From: Cephalopachus bancanus
Taxonomy: Eukaryota; Chordata; Mammalia; Primates; Tarsiidae
Assembly: GCA_027257055.1 (NCBI GenBank)
Contig: JAPVLO010000207.1
Span: forward strand, 416,001 to 480,000
Direction: 5' to 3'
DNA: 64,000 bases
Shown here: piece by piece, positions 23,371-33,871 of the stretch
Layout of the letters: each line of letters begins with the position of its first letter
Position numbering within the stretch: the stretch's first letter is position 1
Notes under the pieces: generated by a model
The model's input: the letters and a program-made list of their open reading frames with translations, nothing else
The model's database searches: none
Told to the model about the DNA's origin: nothing
Position numbers and translations under genes: made by a program

Positions 23371-23670
23371 GGTTTTTTTTTTGAGTTGGAGTCTCACTCT
23401 GTCACCCAGGCTGGAGTGCAGTGGTGCACTCACGGTCACCATAGCCTCGACCTGCTGGGCTTAGATGATCCTTCCATCTCAGCCTTCTAAGTGGCTGGAG
23501 CTACAGGTGTGAGCTATCGTGCCCAGCTAATTTTTTTTTTTTTACTTTGTTGTAGAGATGAGGTCTTACCAAGTTGCCCAGGCTGGTCTTGAATCCCCAG
23601 GCTCAGGCAATCCTCTCGCCTCTACCTCCCAAAGTGCTGGGATTACAGGCTTAAGTCACCGCACCTGGCC
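23371..23670 (-). mobile_element. Alu SINE, antisense, local subfamily
   Basis: Antisense dimer: poly-T, 'gagttggagtctcactctgt', 'cctcgacctgctgggcttag', linker, 'gtagagatgaggtcttacca', ending 'gtcaccgcacctggcc'. Confidence 0.9.
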
Positions 23671-23783
23671 AACTGACAGATTTAAATCCTACCTCAATAC
23701 CTTGCTGGAGTGTCTCCCTGAGTTTGAGGTGAAGGGAGCAGGTTGCTTGAAAGAATTTGAAGTCTTTTAAAAAAGATGTTAGT

Positions 23784-24061
23784 GGTCAAGCTCGGTGGCT
23801 CAGCCCGAGGCGAGTGGATTGTCTGAGCCCGTGGGTTCGAGACCAGCCTGGGCAACCTGGTGAGACCTCATCTCTACAATAAATAAAAACTTAGCTGGGC
23901 ATGGTAGTGCGCCTGTAGTTCTGGCTACTTGGAAGGCTGAGGTGGGAGGATCACCAGAGTCCAGCAGGTTGAGGCTGCAGTGGCCGGAAGGCGTGCCACT
24001 GCTGTCCAGTCTGGGTGACAGAGTGAGACTCCAACTCAAAAGTAAAAGTAAAAATAAAAAT
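23784..24061 (+). mobile_element. Alu SINE with internal left-arm deletion
   Basis: Sense copy starting 'ggtcaagctcggtggctcag' but missing about 30 nt ('cctgtaatcccagcactttg' region). The rest matches the local subfamily through 'gagactccaactcaaaagta'. A perfect 15-nt target-site duplication aaaaaagatgttagt lies at 23769-23783 and 24062-24076, so it is recent. Confidence 0.92.
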
Positions 24062-24084
24062 AAAAAAGATGTTAGTAAACTTTC

Positions 24085-24475
24085 AGTTAAAAGATAAGTA
24101 AGTTTTGGTGATCTAATGTACAGTGTGGTGACTATAGTAATAAGACTATATTTTTTACTTTCAATTTGCTAAGAGTGTAGGATTATTATTATTATTATAA
24201 TTTAAGTTTAAAAAAAATGATGAAATGGGGTCTTGCCATGTTGACCAGCCTGGTCTCAAACTTCTGGCCAAGAGAGTAGGTTTTAGGTGCTACCATCCCC
24301 CCATGCATACACAAAATGGTAACTTTGTGGTAGTGAATGTTTTAATTTGATTGTGGTATTCAATTCATATTTGATTGTGGTATTCATTTCACATTGTCTA
24401 AAATATATCAAATCATCATGTTATATACTTTGAATATATACCTCAATAAAACTGAAAAAATTTAAAAATTATTAA
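24085..24475 (+). mobile_element. L1M 3' UTR fragment
   Basis: Typical L1M 3'-UTR string in sense orientation: 'agttttggtgatctaatgta', 'gtggtgactatagtaataag', 'atatatcaaatcatcatgtt', 'atacctcaataaaactg', then an A-rich tail. It is interrupted by an Alu piece and has an internal duplication of about 25 nt near 24347-24395 ('tttgattgtggtattcaatt' / 'tttgattgtggtattcattt'). The AATAAA at the end is the LINE's own polyadenylation signal. Confidence 0.75.
24182..24269 (-). mobile_element. 5'-truncated Alu left-arm piece inside L1M
   Basis: Antisense fragment with an (ATT)n-derived tail, 'gaaatggggtcttgccatgt' and 'ctggtctcaaacttctggcc'. Flanking aagagtgtagg (24171-24181) and aagagagtagg (24270-24280) form a target-site duplication with one mismatch. 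Confidence 0.75.
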
Positions 24476-25784
24476 AAATATGTGTTTATTTTTATATGTA
24501 TGATTCATCTGTGAGTATTCATGTACTTGTCATTCAGCTTAAGAAAGAAAACATTGCCATTAGCTTTGAAATCTTTTGTATGCCGTTACCAATAATTGCT
24601 TTAATTTAAGAAAATAAATATATGTTAAATTGTAGAAGTGAAATAGTAACATATAGAGTATTTAGAACCTAGTAAAAAGAAAAAAGTTGCTAATGTGATT
24701 TTTGTTTGATATAATTTCTTTTTTACTTCCATATGTTTTTACATTTTGGTGTAGTTATAGCTTTGTCATGAATATTAGCATATCTGATACTATTAAAGTC
24801 TTCATACTCTCTATTTGAAGTCAGTTAATTTTTAAATAGAAACATATGCATTGTAAATTCAAAAGACACAACAAGATACAAAAAGGTGAAAATAAGTCTT
24901 CCTCCTACCTTCTCTTCTCTCCTTAGAACCAGCTTGTAGTCTGTATTCATCTCTTATAATGGCTGCACAATAGTCTGGTGCATTTTTCAGACTGAGGGTT
25001 ATAATCCATTAATGGGTCAGGAAATCATTTTAGTGAATCTCTGCGAGCTTTGTTCATTTTTTTAATGAAGTAGACTAGGATTGCAAACAGAGTGCCTCAC
25101 ACATAGTAAAGATAAGTATTGTTTTGAGAAACCTTTTTGGCTCAGCTTTTTATACACACTTACATATACACACACACCTTTTCACACTTGCACACACTGG
25201 ATGACAATATAAAATGTATGTTTTTACTGTGGTTTGTGGTAAAAGAAAACACTTGAAAATGACAAATTTAGCAATGAAGATTGTTTCTCTTTTTTATTGT
25301 TATAAATGATACTAGGAATATGCATTTATTCCTCATACTTAGGAATTTTCTCTTAGGATACTCTCCAAGTGTGAGGTCACTGAGTCAAAGGATATGATAA
25401 GTTTAATGGATAAACTACTTTTTAAAAGCTATACCTATTTACTATTTGATAAATGTCAACTGTGCCTTGTTCAGCATAGGTTATTTTTATTTTAACACAG
25501 ACTTTTTCCAGTAGTTTATATATATATTTTTGTTAACAAAAAGGGATGATTTATTACTTTACCCTCTCAAGTAACATAAAGTGAACATTTCCTTATATTA
25601 CTGAATATTCTTATACAGCAGTGATTTTCATTCTGGGAGCAACTTTTCTTAGTGTAGGATATTTAGAGGACTACTTCAGTACTTCCCAAGGTTTAGTCAT
25701 TCTTACCTACCTTTTTGATTTTTCTTATAACCATGTACTGCATATACTTTTATTTATTTATTTTTAAAATGGCTTTTTAAAAAC
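24476..25784. other. AT-rich, probably eroded LINE sequence
   Basis: About 1.3 kb of AT-rich DNA. 'ttgttataaatgatactagg' and 'gtgaggtcactgagtcaaag' near 25.3-25.4 kb resemble antisense old L1 3' regions, but boundaries cannot be drawn. No gene. Confidence 0.4.
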
Positions 25785-26069
25785 TTTTTTTTTTTTGAGT
25801 TAGAGTCTTACTCCGTCGCCCAGACTGGAGTGCAGTAGCATGCTCATGGCTACCCCAGCGTCGACCTGCCAGCGATCCTTCTGCCTCAGCCTTCCAAGTA
25901 GCTGAAACTACAGGCATGCACTACCACGCCTGGCTAATCTTTTTGATTTATTATAGAGATGAGGTCTCGCCAAGTTGCCCGGCTGGTCTCAAACCCGCGG
26001 GCTCAGGCAATCCACTCGCCTTGGCCTCCCAAAGTGCTGGGATTACAGGCTGAGCCACCGAGCCTGGCC
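25785..26069 (-). mobile_element. Alu SINE 1 of 3 in a head-to-tail array
   Basis: Antisense copy with 'gagttagagtcttactccgt', 'ccagcgtcgacctgccagcg', 'tttattatagagatgaggtc', ending 'gccaccgagcctggcc'. The next Alu starts directly after it. Confidence 0.9.
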
Positions 26070-26070
26070 A

Positions 26071-26364
26071 ATTTTTTTTTTTTTTTTTTTTTGAGTCGGA
26101 GTCTCACTCTGTCACCCAGACTGGCGTGCAGTGGCCGCTCCCGGCCACCGCAGCCTCAACCTGCTGGGCTCAGCGATCCTTCCGCCTCAGCCTTCCAAGT
26201 AGCCAGAATTACAGGCGCTTGCTACCACGCCCAACTGATTTTTTGATTTATTGTAGAGATGAGGTCTCACTGCCCAGGCGGGTCTCGAACCCGCGGGCTC
26301 AGGCAATCCACTCACCTCAGCCTCCCAAAGGCGCGGGATTACAGGCTGAGCCACCAAGCCCGGC
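26071..26364 (-). mobile_element. Alu SINE 2 of 3, young
   Basis: Antisense copy with a T run of about 20, 'gagtcggagtctcactctgt', 'cgctcccggccaccgcagcc', ending 'gagccaccaagcccggc'. CpGs are well preserved, so it is probably the youngest of the three. Confidence 0.92.
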
Positions 26365-26656
26365 ACTTTTTTTTGTTTTTGAGACAGTCTCGCCCTGTTG
26401 CACAGGCTGGAGTGCAGTTGCACGCTCATGGCCACCGCAGCCTGGGCCTGCTGGGCTCAGGCGATCCTTCCACCTCAGCCTTTCAAATAGCTGGAACTAC
26501 AGGCATGCACCACCCGGCTAAATTTTTGATTTATTGTAGAGATGAGAGGTCTTACCATGTTGCTCTGGCTGGTCTCGAATCCCTGAACTCAAGTAATCCT
26601 CTCGCTTTGGCCTCCCAGAGGGCTAGGGTTATAGGCATGAGTTACTCCGCCTGGCC
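26365..26656 (-). mobile_element. Alu SINE 3 of 3
   Basis: Antisense copy beginning 'tttttttgtttttgagacag' and ending 'gagttactccgcctggcc'. The array is bracketed by 'taaaaacttttt' (25778) and 'tataaacttttt' (26659), a possible common target site. Confidence 0.9.
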
Positions 26657-26842
26657 TTTATAAACTTTTTATTGAAATAATTTTAGACTTACAGGAAAAT
26701 GGCAGAGAGTACAAGTTCCCCTCATCTTCTATAACTATGGAACAATTATAAAACCTAATACATTAACATTGATATAGACTTAATTTGGATTCCATTAGTT
26801 TTTCCCATTAAACTGTTTTTCTTTTTTTTAACAACTTTTTTT
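26657..26842 (-). mobile_element. Old LINE fragment, left half of an interrupted element
   Basis: 'gaaataattttagacttaca', 'atggaacaattataaaacct', 'acattaacattgatatagac', 'ggattccattagtttttccc' are the antisense form of an old LINE 3' region common in mammals. The continuation ('aggtattttgtagaatgtcc') resumes at 28347, after the Alu/L1 unit. Confidence 0.65.
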
Positions 26843-26859
26843 TTTGCTAAAACTAGTTA

Positions 26860-28225
26860 AAAAAATATTATTTTATTTTAAATATGTCGGGTACAATTTA
26901 GGGTTAGGTATGCAAATGTTCATTATGCAGGTACCCTTGGTGATGAGGTGTGCTCCTCCCTCCCTGGGCAGTTTCCCACTACTACCAATCCCTTTCTTAT
27001 AGTATTTTGATCGTTGTTCAAGGTCCACTTATGAGTGAGAACATGTATACTAGGTTCTTTGTTTCTGTAATAGATCACTCAGAATTATAGCCTCTATGTC
27101 CATCCAAGTTGCTGCGAAGTTCATAATTTTGTCCTTCTTTATGGCTGCATAATAGTTCATTGTGTATATGTACCACATTTTAAAAATCTAGTCCTCTTTT
27201 GATGGGCAGTACGGTTGGTTCCATGTTTTTGCTATTGTAAATAATGCTGTAATAAACATGCGTGTGCAGGTATCTTTTTCATAGAGTGATTTGAGTTCCT
27301 CCAGGTATATTCCCAGTAGGGGGATTGCGAGTTGTATGGGAGGTCGATTTTTAGATCTTTTAGGAGTCACCACACTGTTTTCCATAGAGGCTGTACTAGT
27401 TTACAGTCCCACTGACAGAAGTGTTCCCTTTTTGCCACATCCTCTCCAGCATCTGTTGTTTTTTGAGTTATTGATGATGGCCATCCTGACTGGAGTTAGG
27501 TGGTATCTCAGTGTGGTTTTGATTTGTATTTCTTTGATGACTAGTGAGGCTGAACATTTTTCCATGTATCTGTTGGCTGCTTGTATGTCTTCTTTTGAGA
27601 AGTGTCTGTTCGTATCTTTTGCCCGCTTTGTAGTGGAGCTGTTTGTTTTTTTTCTTTTTGGCACATTTGAGTTCCTTGTAGATCCTAGATGTTATTAAGC
27701 CTTTGTATACAGTTGGCAAATATTTTTTCTCAGTCTGTGGGCTGTCTCCCCGCTCTCCCAATGGTTTCTTTGGCTTTGCAGAAGCTTGTCAGTTTGATGA
27801 GGTCCCACTTGTCTCTTATCTCTTATGGCATGGGCTCTTGGGGTTTTGATCAGGAATTGGTTGCCAGTTCCAATTTCCATAAGGGTGTCTTCTGCATTTT
27901 CTAAGGTTCTTATTGTTTGAGGTTTTACATTTAGGTCTTTGATCCATTTAGAGTTGATTTTTGTGTCTGGTGATAGGGGGTGGGGTCTTCTGCATGTGAT
28001 CAGTCAGTTTTCCCAGCACCATCTACTGAATAGGTTCTCCTCTCCCCAGTGGTTGATGATGGAGGCTTTGTCGAAGATGAATTAGTTGAGAAATTGAGAT
28101 TTTGCTTCTGGAATCTCTATCTTGTTCCCTTGGTCGCTATGCTTGTTCTTGTATCAATACCAGGCTGTGTTGATTACTGTAGCTTTATAATAAAGTTTAA
28201 AGTCTGGGAAGGTGATGCCGCCCGG
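26860..28225 (-). mobile_element. 5'-truncated L1 (ORF2 3' end and 3' UTR)
   Basis: On the minus strand this is the last part of L1 ORF2 plus 3' UTR. Recognisable peptides include [20 protein letters not shown] and [20 protein letters not shown] in broken frames. The plus strand shows 'cttatgagtgagaacatgta' and 'ttccatgtttttgctattgt'. The frame is broken by several indels, so it is dead. Its truncated 5' end joins an Alu monomer directly at 28226. Confidence 0.93.
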
Positions 28226-28346
28226 TTTTTTTTTTTTTTTGTGGTGGAGATGAGGTCTAACCAAGTTGCCCAGGTTGGTCTTGAAGTCTTCTCGCCTCCA
28301 CCTCCCACAGTGCTGGGATTATAGGTGTGAGCTACAGCACCTGGCC
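28226..28346 (-). mobile_element. Alu left monomer fused to the L1 5' end
   Basis: Antisense single left arm, poly-T then 'gtggtggagatgaggtctaa' to 'gagctacagcacctggcc'. On the minus strand its A tract runs straight into truncated L1 ORF2, and its 5' end abuts the host LINE. No target-site duplication surrounds the monomer alone. Confidence 0.85.
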
Positions 28347-28640
28347 CTGGTTAGGTATTTTGTAGAATGTCCCTCAAGTTGGCTTTGCTTGATGTTTGCA
28401 CATAATTAGATTGAGGCTATGGATTTTTGGAGAGAGCACCACAGAGGTGAAATGTTCTTCTCAGTGCATCATATCTGGTGTAAATGATGTCAATATGTCT
28501 TTACTAGTAGTGTTATCATTAATCACTTGATTAAGGTGTTGTCTGCCAATTTCTCCACTATGAGGTTAACTATTTTTGCCTTTGTAGTTAATAAATATTC
28601 TGGGAGAGAGAATTTGAAGCTATACAAATATCTTATTTCT
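28347..28640 (-). mobile_element. Old LINE fragment, right half of an interrupted element
   Basis: 'aggtattttgtagaatgtcc', 'agattgaggctatggatttt', 'gagagcaccacagaggtgaa' and 'atcacttgattaaggtgttg' follow the family order begun at 26657-26842. The young Alu/L1 unit therefore inserted within this older copy. Confidence 0.65.
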
Positions 28641-30380
28641 CCTTAAACTTTATACATTACAAAATAAAACTAAAAGCAAACAAAACACATATCTTCTTTG
28701 GTATTGGTCTAATCAATGAGATCAGACATAATGGGGCTAATAGCTGGCTATCTTTGTTCTTATGCACATTAAGATAAATAGTACTAAAAATTTAAGAAAT
28801 GTCTGTTCATATAACACTTATAATAATCTTATATACATACCACACGTTGGAAATTCTGAACTACTCTGAGGTGCTAAGCGTCAAATGGTTTAGATTCTGT
28901 GATGACATTAATGATGCCCTTATTATTTGGATTGATTAGTTGGTTGGTTGCTTTTATTTGTTCATTCACTAAAAACTTATTAATTGTACAGAGCCCTAAA
29001 CTAGGATTCTGAGTTAAGACATAGTTCTTAGCCTCAAAAGATTATTACAGCCTAGCAAGAGAATTAAGCCATATAAGTCTTGGTGTACTGAAATAAAAGA
29101 AAGTGAGGTATGATTGACACTGGAGTGCTAGACTGAGTGAAGAGTACTGGGGGTAGGGGTAGAGAATCTGTCTAGCCAGGGAGAATTAGGGGAGCTAGGA
29201 TGGAGGAAGTGACATGATCTGGGCTCATGCTTCCCACAGCATTGCCCAGATCTTGGTCTGAGGGGTACTTCTTTCCCAGGCTAACGATATTTTCTGGTTA
29301 GATCGTGAAAGAACAGTTTCAGTCCACATTCCTCTTAGTCTCCCATCTCTTTCCCTCCACTTTGTACTCTACCTTCCCTGTAAGTTAGTCGTAACAGGTT
29401 AAGATTGTGGTTGAACTTGGAGTTCAAAGCGAGGTAAGCCTGAAGAGCATATTCTGGAAGGGTAAAATGGTGCTTTACTGTAGGGCTCTAGGATATTGCC
29501 TCCTTGGTCCAGTCTTTCCTAGCTTCAAGGTTGTATTTATGTCGCCCAGTGTTAAAATGCTTGGACTTAAAGATGGACAGTGGTCAGAGGCCTGTGTTTG
29601 AGAGATTTCAGAAAATTGGCTCCTATATGAACTTTATGACAGATATTCCAAGAGACTGGATGAAGCCATGAACCTCTGTGTCCTGGCGATCTGAACCTCG
29701 AGCTTCATATGGAGGGCTGTGAGCAGAGTGAAGGTGGACTGGGGCCGGATGGCTGGCAGGCTGAAGGACAGCCTTCAACCCTGCATGAAGGTGTGTAGGA
29801 GCTGCCTCACGACAGGGCTGTGGGATTTAGGATAATTATAGGCTGATCTCCACACTTCTCTAGTTCAGAGCTTAGGGTCAGGAGTGGGGTGGTGATGGGA
29901 GAGGCGGGAAGTTTAGGGCAGGAGTAAGGACCTGGGAGAATTTTCTATCATAAAACACGAGCTGAGGACTTGAGCATGGAACGGGCACGTCTCTGTTTTC
30001 CTAGGAAGGGTATGCAAGCAAAGTATGTGTGGCAGTGGCCAACACACCAGAGGGCCTACCAGATGTGACTCCCAGGTGGACGGGGGCTGGGGTTGCCATC
30101 TGGAGGGAAATAATATGAAGAATCCAAGCAGAGACTGCTTGATTTGCAGTAGACAGTTTGTCCTCCAAGAGCACTTAGATTTTGCTAGGTCTTCTCTTTG
30201 CGAAGGCAGCTTTGTCTTAAACTGATGACTAGGAGTGAGTCCCTGGCAGAGCCTCCATCTTCTTCCAGGCACTACCCAGACCATTTCCTCATCCCCTCAT
30301 AAAGGTGCATTGGGTACCTTTCTTCTCTCTCAAGTCTTCTTTAGCAGGAAGCTGAGTCTCCCATTTTTTTTTTTCTCTAG
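28641..30380. other. Unique DNA with an L2-like trace
   Basis: 28960-29235 shows an eroded L2 antisense pattern ('ttcattcactaaaaacttat', 'agtgacatgatctgggctca'). The remainder, including open frames at 29407-29601 and 29913-30284, has no recognised function. Confidence 0.4.
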
Positions 30381-30398
30381 GAAAGGCTGCCTTTTATT

Positions 30399-30527
30399 TT
30401 TTAATTTATGTATTTATTGTAGAGATGAGGTCTTGCAAAGTTGCCTGGGCTGGTCTCGAACCCGTGGGCTCAGGCAAACCACTTGCCTCGGCCTCCCAAA
30501 GTGCTGGGATTACGGCTGAGCCCAGCC
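30399..30527 (-). mobile_element. Alu left arm at the tail of an L1
   Basis: Antisense left arm only ('tatttattgtagagatgagg' to 'gggattacggctgagcccag'). It shares one target-site duplication with the adjacent L1: aaaggctgccttttatt at 30382-30398 and aaaggttgccttttatt at 31183-31199. Confidence 0.88.
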
Positions 30528-31182
30528 TTTTAAATTTTTAAAAAATTTCTTTTATTTTAAAGATGTGGGGTACAGTTCAGGGTTAGGTACATAAGTGGTC
30601 ATCGTACAGGTGAAGTGAAGTTTGGGCCTCCCATCGGTCCTCACATCGCCTGGTTTGAGATCTGGTACCCTTATTAGTGTTGTATACTCCTCCCTTCCTG
30701 GCAGTGACCCACAGCAGTGGGTTATATTATGTTATATTATGATAAATGTTCAGGGTCCACTTACGAGTGAGAGCATGTGGTACTAAGCTCTTTGTTTCTG
30801 TGACAGATCACTGAGTATGATGGACTCTAAATCCATCCAAGTTGCTGCGAAGTCCATAATTTTTTCCTTCTTTATAGCTGCATAATATTCCATTGTGTAC
30901 ATGTACCACATTTTTTTTAACCAGTCCACTTTCGATGGGCAGCAAGGTTGGTTCCATGCTTTTGCTATTATGAATAGTGTTGTAATAGAAATGCATGTGC
31001 AGGTATCCTTTTTTGTAGAATTATTTCAGTTCCTCTGGGTATAGGCCCAGAATGCAGATTGCTGGGTTGTATGGAAAATCAATTTTTAAATTTTTTAGAA
31101 ATCGCCACACTGTTTTGCACAGAGGTTGTATTAATTTACATTCCTACCAACAGTGTAGAAGTGTTCCCTTTTTCCCACACCA
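30528..31182 (-). mobile_element. 5'-truncated L1 3' end
   Basis: Antisense L1 3' UTR and distal ORF2: 'aagatgtggggtacagttca', 'gggttaggtacataagtggt', 'catccaagttgctgcgaagt', 'aaatcgccacactgttttgc'. Truncated at 31182, where the 17-nt target-site duplication begins. More diverged in the 3' UTR from the 26.9-kb copy than in ORF2, so it belongs to another L1 subfamily or age. Confidence 0.92.
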
Positions 31183-31199
31183 AAAGGTTGCCTTTTATT

Positions 31200-31403
31200 A
31201 GTGATGGTCTCCTGTCAGATCCCAGGCCGATAACTCCGGAGCCTCTGGCAGGAGCTCTGCTGAAAGGTTTGGATATAGACTCTGTAGCCCCTGGAAGCAG
31301 GAAGTCTTTCTGCTGCTTTGGACTTATTCAGAAAGCAGTAGGACTGGGTGACTGCGGTAGAGCATTCAAGCTAGAAGGACCCTTGAAGGATAGTTATATA
31401 TTT
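31200..31403. other. Unique non-coding DNA
   Basis: No gene or repeat recognised between the L1 and the Alu right arm. Confidence 0.4.
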
Positions 31404-31567
31404 TGTAACTACTTGGGAAGCTGAGGTGGAAGGATTGCTTAAGCCCAGAAGTCAAGGCTGCGGTGAGCCAGAATTGTGCCACTGTACTCCAGCCTGGGTG
31501 ACAGAGTGAGACCCTGCCTTAAAAAAACAAAACAAAAGAAAAGAGAAGAAAAAAGAAAAGAAAAGAA
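31404..31567 (+). mobile_element. Alu right-arm fragment with AAAAG tail
   Basis: Sense right arm ('gtaactacttgggaagctga' to 'gtgacagagtgagaccctgc') followed by an A-rich tail with AAAAG units. No left arm, so it is truncated or a free right monomer. Confidence 0.82.
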
Positions 31568-32470
31568 TTACTTTACAGAGGAGGTGATGACTGAGTTGGG
31601 CCTTGAAGGCAGTGGGAGAAGGAGAGGCATTCAGGTAAAGGTAACAGGATGAGCAGTGGAGGGAGGGAAAGAAGAATGCAGACCATTTTCAAAGCGCCAG
31701 ACAGCGTGCTGTGTTTGTGCCCATAATGGGATGGTGGTATCACGGGAGGTGTGGGCAGGAGACAAAGCCAGAAGGATTTCAGATTTTGGTGGTAATGTAG
31801 GTCATAATGGGGGCTGGGCTTAGTCCCACTGTGGTTGCTGTTATTTAGGCCTTCATTATTTTTCCCTCAGACAGTAGTTTTCAAAAATCTTTCTAGTATA
31901 CACTCTCACTGCTGCCCTGCCTGTTGTGCCCTTCACAATGTATCTTCCCCCTAGTAAATTGGCTTTTCTTAATTTAAAAAAAAGTTTAGTAATAGAACTC
32001 TTTTGAAAAACATTTTCAACCTATCCCCAAATTATAAAACATGGGTTTTTTTTTTTGTATTTTTAGTAAAAATGTATTTTTTTTGCAAGCACAGTGGCCT
32101 GCACAGTGGAGGTGAGATATGGTGTCTTTTGTCCCTGAATGGAGCTGCTGACCTAAGAGAACACAGTCATCGTGGGAGTTGGGCCATTCCTGCCACATGG
32201 TCTGGCAGTGACACGCTGGTGAGGCAGGCCTGTGAGTGGGCACTGGTAACAGGAGCAGTTGTAAAGCCCTGGAGGGCAGCCCCAGGAGAGCGACCTTACG
32301 AGAAAAGTTTGGGAAACAAACCACAGGGAGACTTTACAGGAATTTTTGGTTGAGCCCACAGGCAAGACACATAAGGAAAAGAGATGTAATTATAGTTTGT
32401 AAGTCTATGAAAAGATGCAATGAGTGACACGAAATCGCTGTTCTCAGTTTATTCTTCCTGTAGGGCAGGA
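31568..32470. other. Unique DNA with an L2-like trace
   Basis: 31568-31690 shows an L2 antisense-like pattern ('acagaggaggtgatgactga', 'gaggcattcaggtaaaggta'). 32085-32360 is open on both strands but unidentified. Confidence 0.4.
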
Positions 32471-32474
32471 AGAA

Positions 32475-33126
32475 ATGACTTTTTATGCATTCATTCAACG
32501 GATATTTATTGAGTGTTAGCTGGGCCCTAAGTGTAGGGAATATGGTGGTGAACAAAATAGCCAAGTTTCCTGCTCTGGGAAGACAGAGATTAAGCGAATA
32601 ATTGCATAAATGCATAATGACATCTCATGGTGAGTGCTGTGAAGGATAAGTGTGGGGGCCTCATTTAGACTGGAGGATGGTTCATGGAAGTCGAGAGGTG
32701 GGACAGTCAAGTTGAGGCAAGGTGAGTAAGAGTTATCCAGGGTAGAAGAGTGTTCCAGGCAAAGGGAAACAGCCTGGGAAGAATCTGGCACTCTGGGGAA
32801 ACTAAAAGAAGTTCTATGTGCCTGGTGCACAGATAGGAAAGGGCAAGAAGTGTGCTGAGGGAAGGCAGGAGGAGAGTCATGCTGGGCCTTGTAGGGCCTG
32901 GTAAGAACTTAGATTTTATTCTAAGTGCATTGGGAAGTCACTGAAGTGTGTTAAACAGGAAATTACTTGATTTGGTGTAAAATGGTGATTCAGACAGCTC
33001 TGTGGAAAATAGATTTGTGAAGGCAGAAGTGGAAGCTGGGGCAATTAGGAGCTTTTGCAATAAATAAGGTGAGAAATGGGTAAAATGGAGGTGGATAAAA
33101 TGAACAGATAGAAGATATATTTGGGA
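32475..33126 (-). mobile_element. L2 LINE 3' region, antisense, first part
   Basis: Starts with the antisense L2 3' end ('cattcattcaacggatattt', 'gtggtgaacaaaatagccaa') and continues with 'gtagaagagtgttccaggca', 'gggccttgtagggcctggta' and 'cattgggaagtcactgaagt'. It resumes after the Alu at about 33450. Ancient and non-coding. Confidence 0.65.
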
Positions 33127-33431
33127 GCTGGGAGCAGTGACTCATATTTGTAATCCCAGCACTTTGAGAAGCTGAGATGAGAAGATCAAGAGATTGAAGA
33201 GGAGCCTGAGACCAGCCTGAGTAACAAAGAAAGACCCTGTCTCTACCAAAAAAAAAAAAAAAATTAGCCAGGCATAGTGACTTCTCCCTATAGTTTCCGC
33301 TACTACAAAGACTGAGGTGGGAGGATCCCTTGAGCCCAGCAGTTTGAGGCTATAGTGAGCTATGATCACAGCACAGCACTCCAGACTGGATGACAGAGTG
33401 AGACCTTGTCTCTAAAAATAAAATAAAATAT
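33127..33431 (+). mobile_element. Alu SINE, old, inside L2
   Basis: Sense dimer with an older consensus ('ctgggagcagtgactcatat', 'ttagccaggcatagtgactt', 'gagaccttgtctctaaaaat'). It interrupts an ancient L2. Confidence 0.87.
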
Positions 33432-33439
33432 AAGAATTT

Positions 33440-33560
33440 TGTAAGTAGAAGTGTTTGGAGGTGGGAAATGGATTGGATGTGGGGAGAAAGAGATAAGAGA
33501 GATTTGAGGATGATTCCAGGTTTCTGGCACAAGCATGTATGTAGCCTCTCAACAGACAGT
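33440..33560 (-). mobile_element. L2 LINE antisense, continuation
   Basis: 'atggattggatgtggggaga', 'aagagataagagagatttga' and 'ggatgattccaggtttctgg' continue the ancient element from the far side of the Alu. Confidence 0.55.
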
Positions 33561-33871
33561 AGAAAGCTTATAGAAGGCAGTAAAATCCTTATCCTCCAGG
33601 AAGGGTCAATTAGAATTGAGCTCAATCCAGCCTTACGGAGATGGTGGGATTCAGCTGTCTTCTGGCTCTGCCCAGTTTAAAGAGCTCAGTGGCATTACCA
33701 GAGCAGGGATTCCAGTTTTCCCACTGAAGGGGGTCTTCCTTTGTCCCTTCCCCCAGAACAAGGCCCTAAGAACCTCTATGAGTCCTTCACGCCACTAGGG
33801 GGAGCATGGCCTGCATTCTATGTCTAGTCATGAGGGCTTTCAACTTTGGATTACTTTTGTGACTTGTTTCT

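Noticed and set aside
26126..26663. Overlapping open frames of 131 and 134 codons
   Set aside because: Both are translations of adjacent antisense Alus.
27291..27698. 135-codon plus-strand open frame
   Set aside because: It is the non-coding strand of an L1 ORF2 fragment.
27188..27880. Possible intact L1 ORF2
   Set aside because: The ORF2-like peptides are split over several frames and the element is 5'-truncated, so it cannot be functional.
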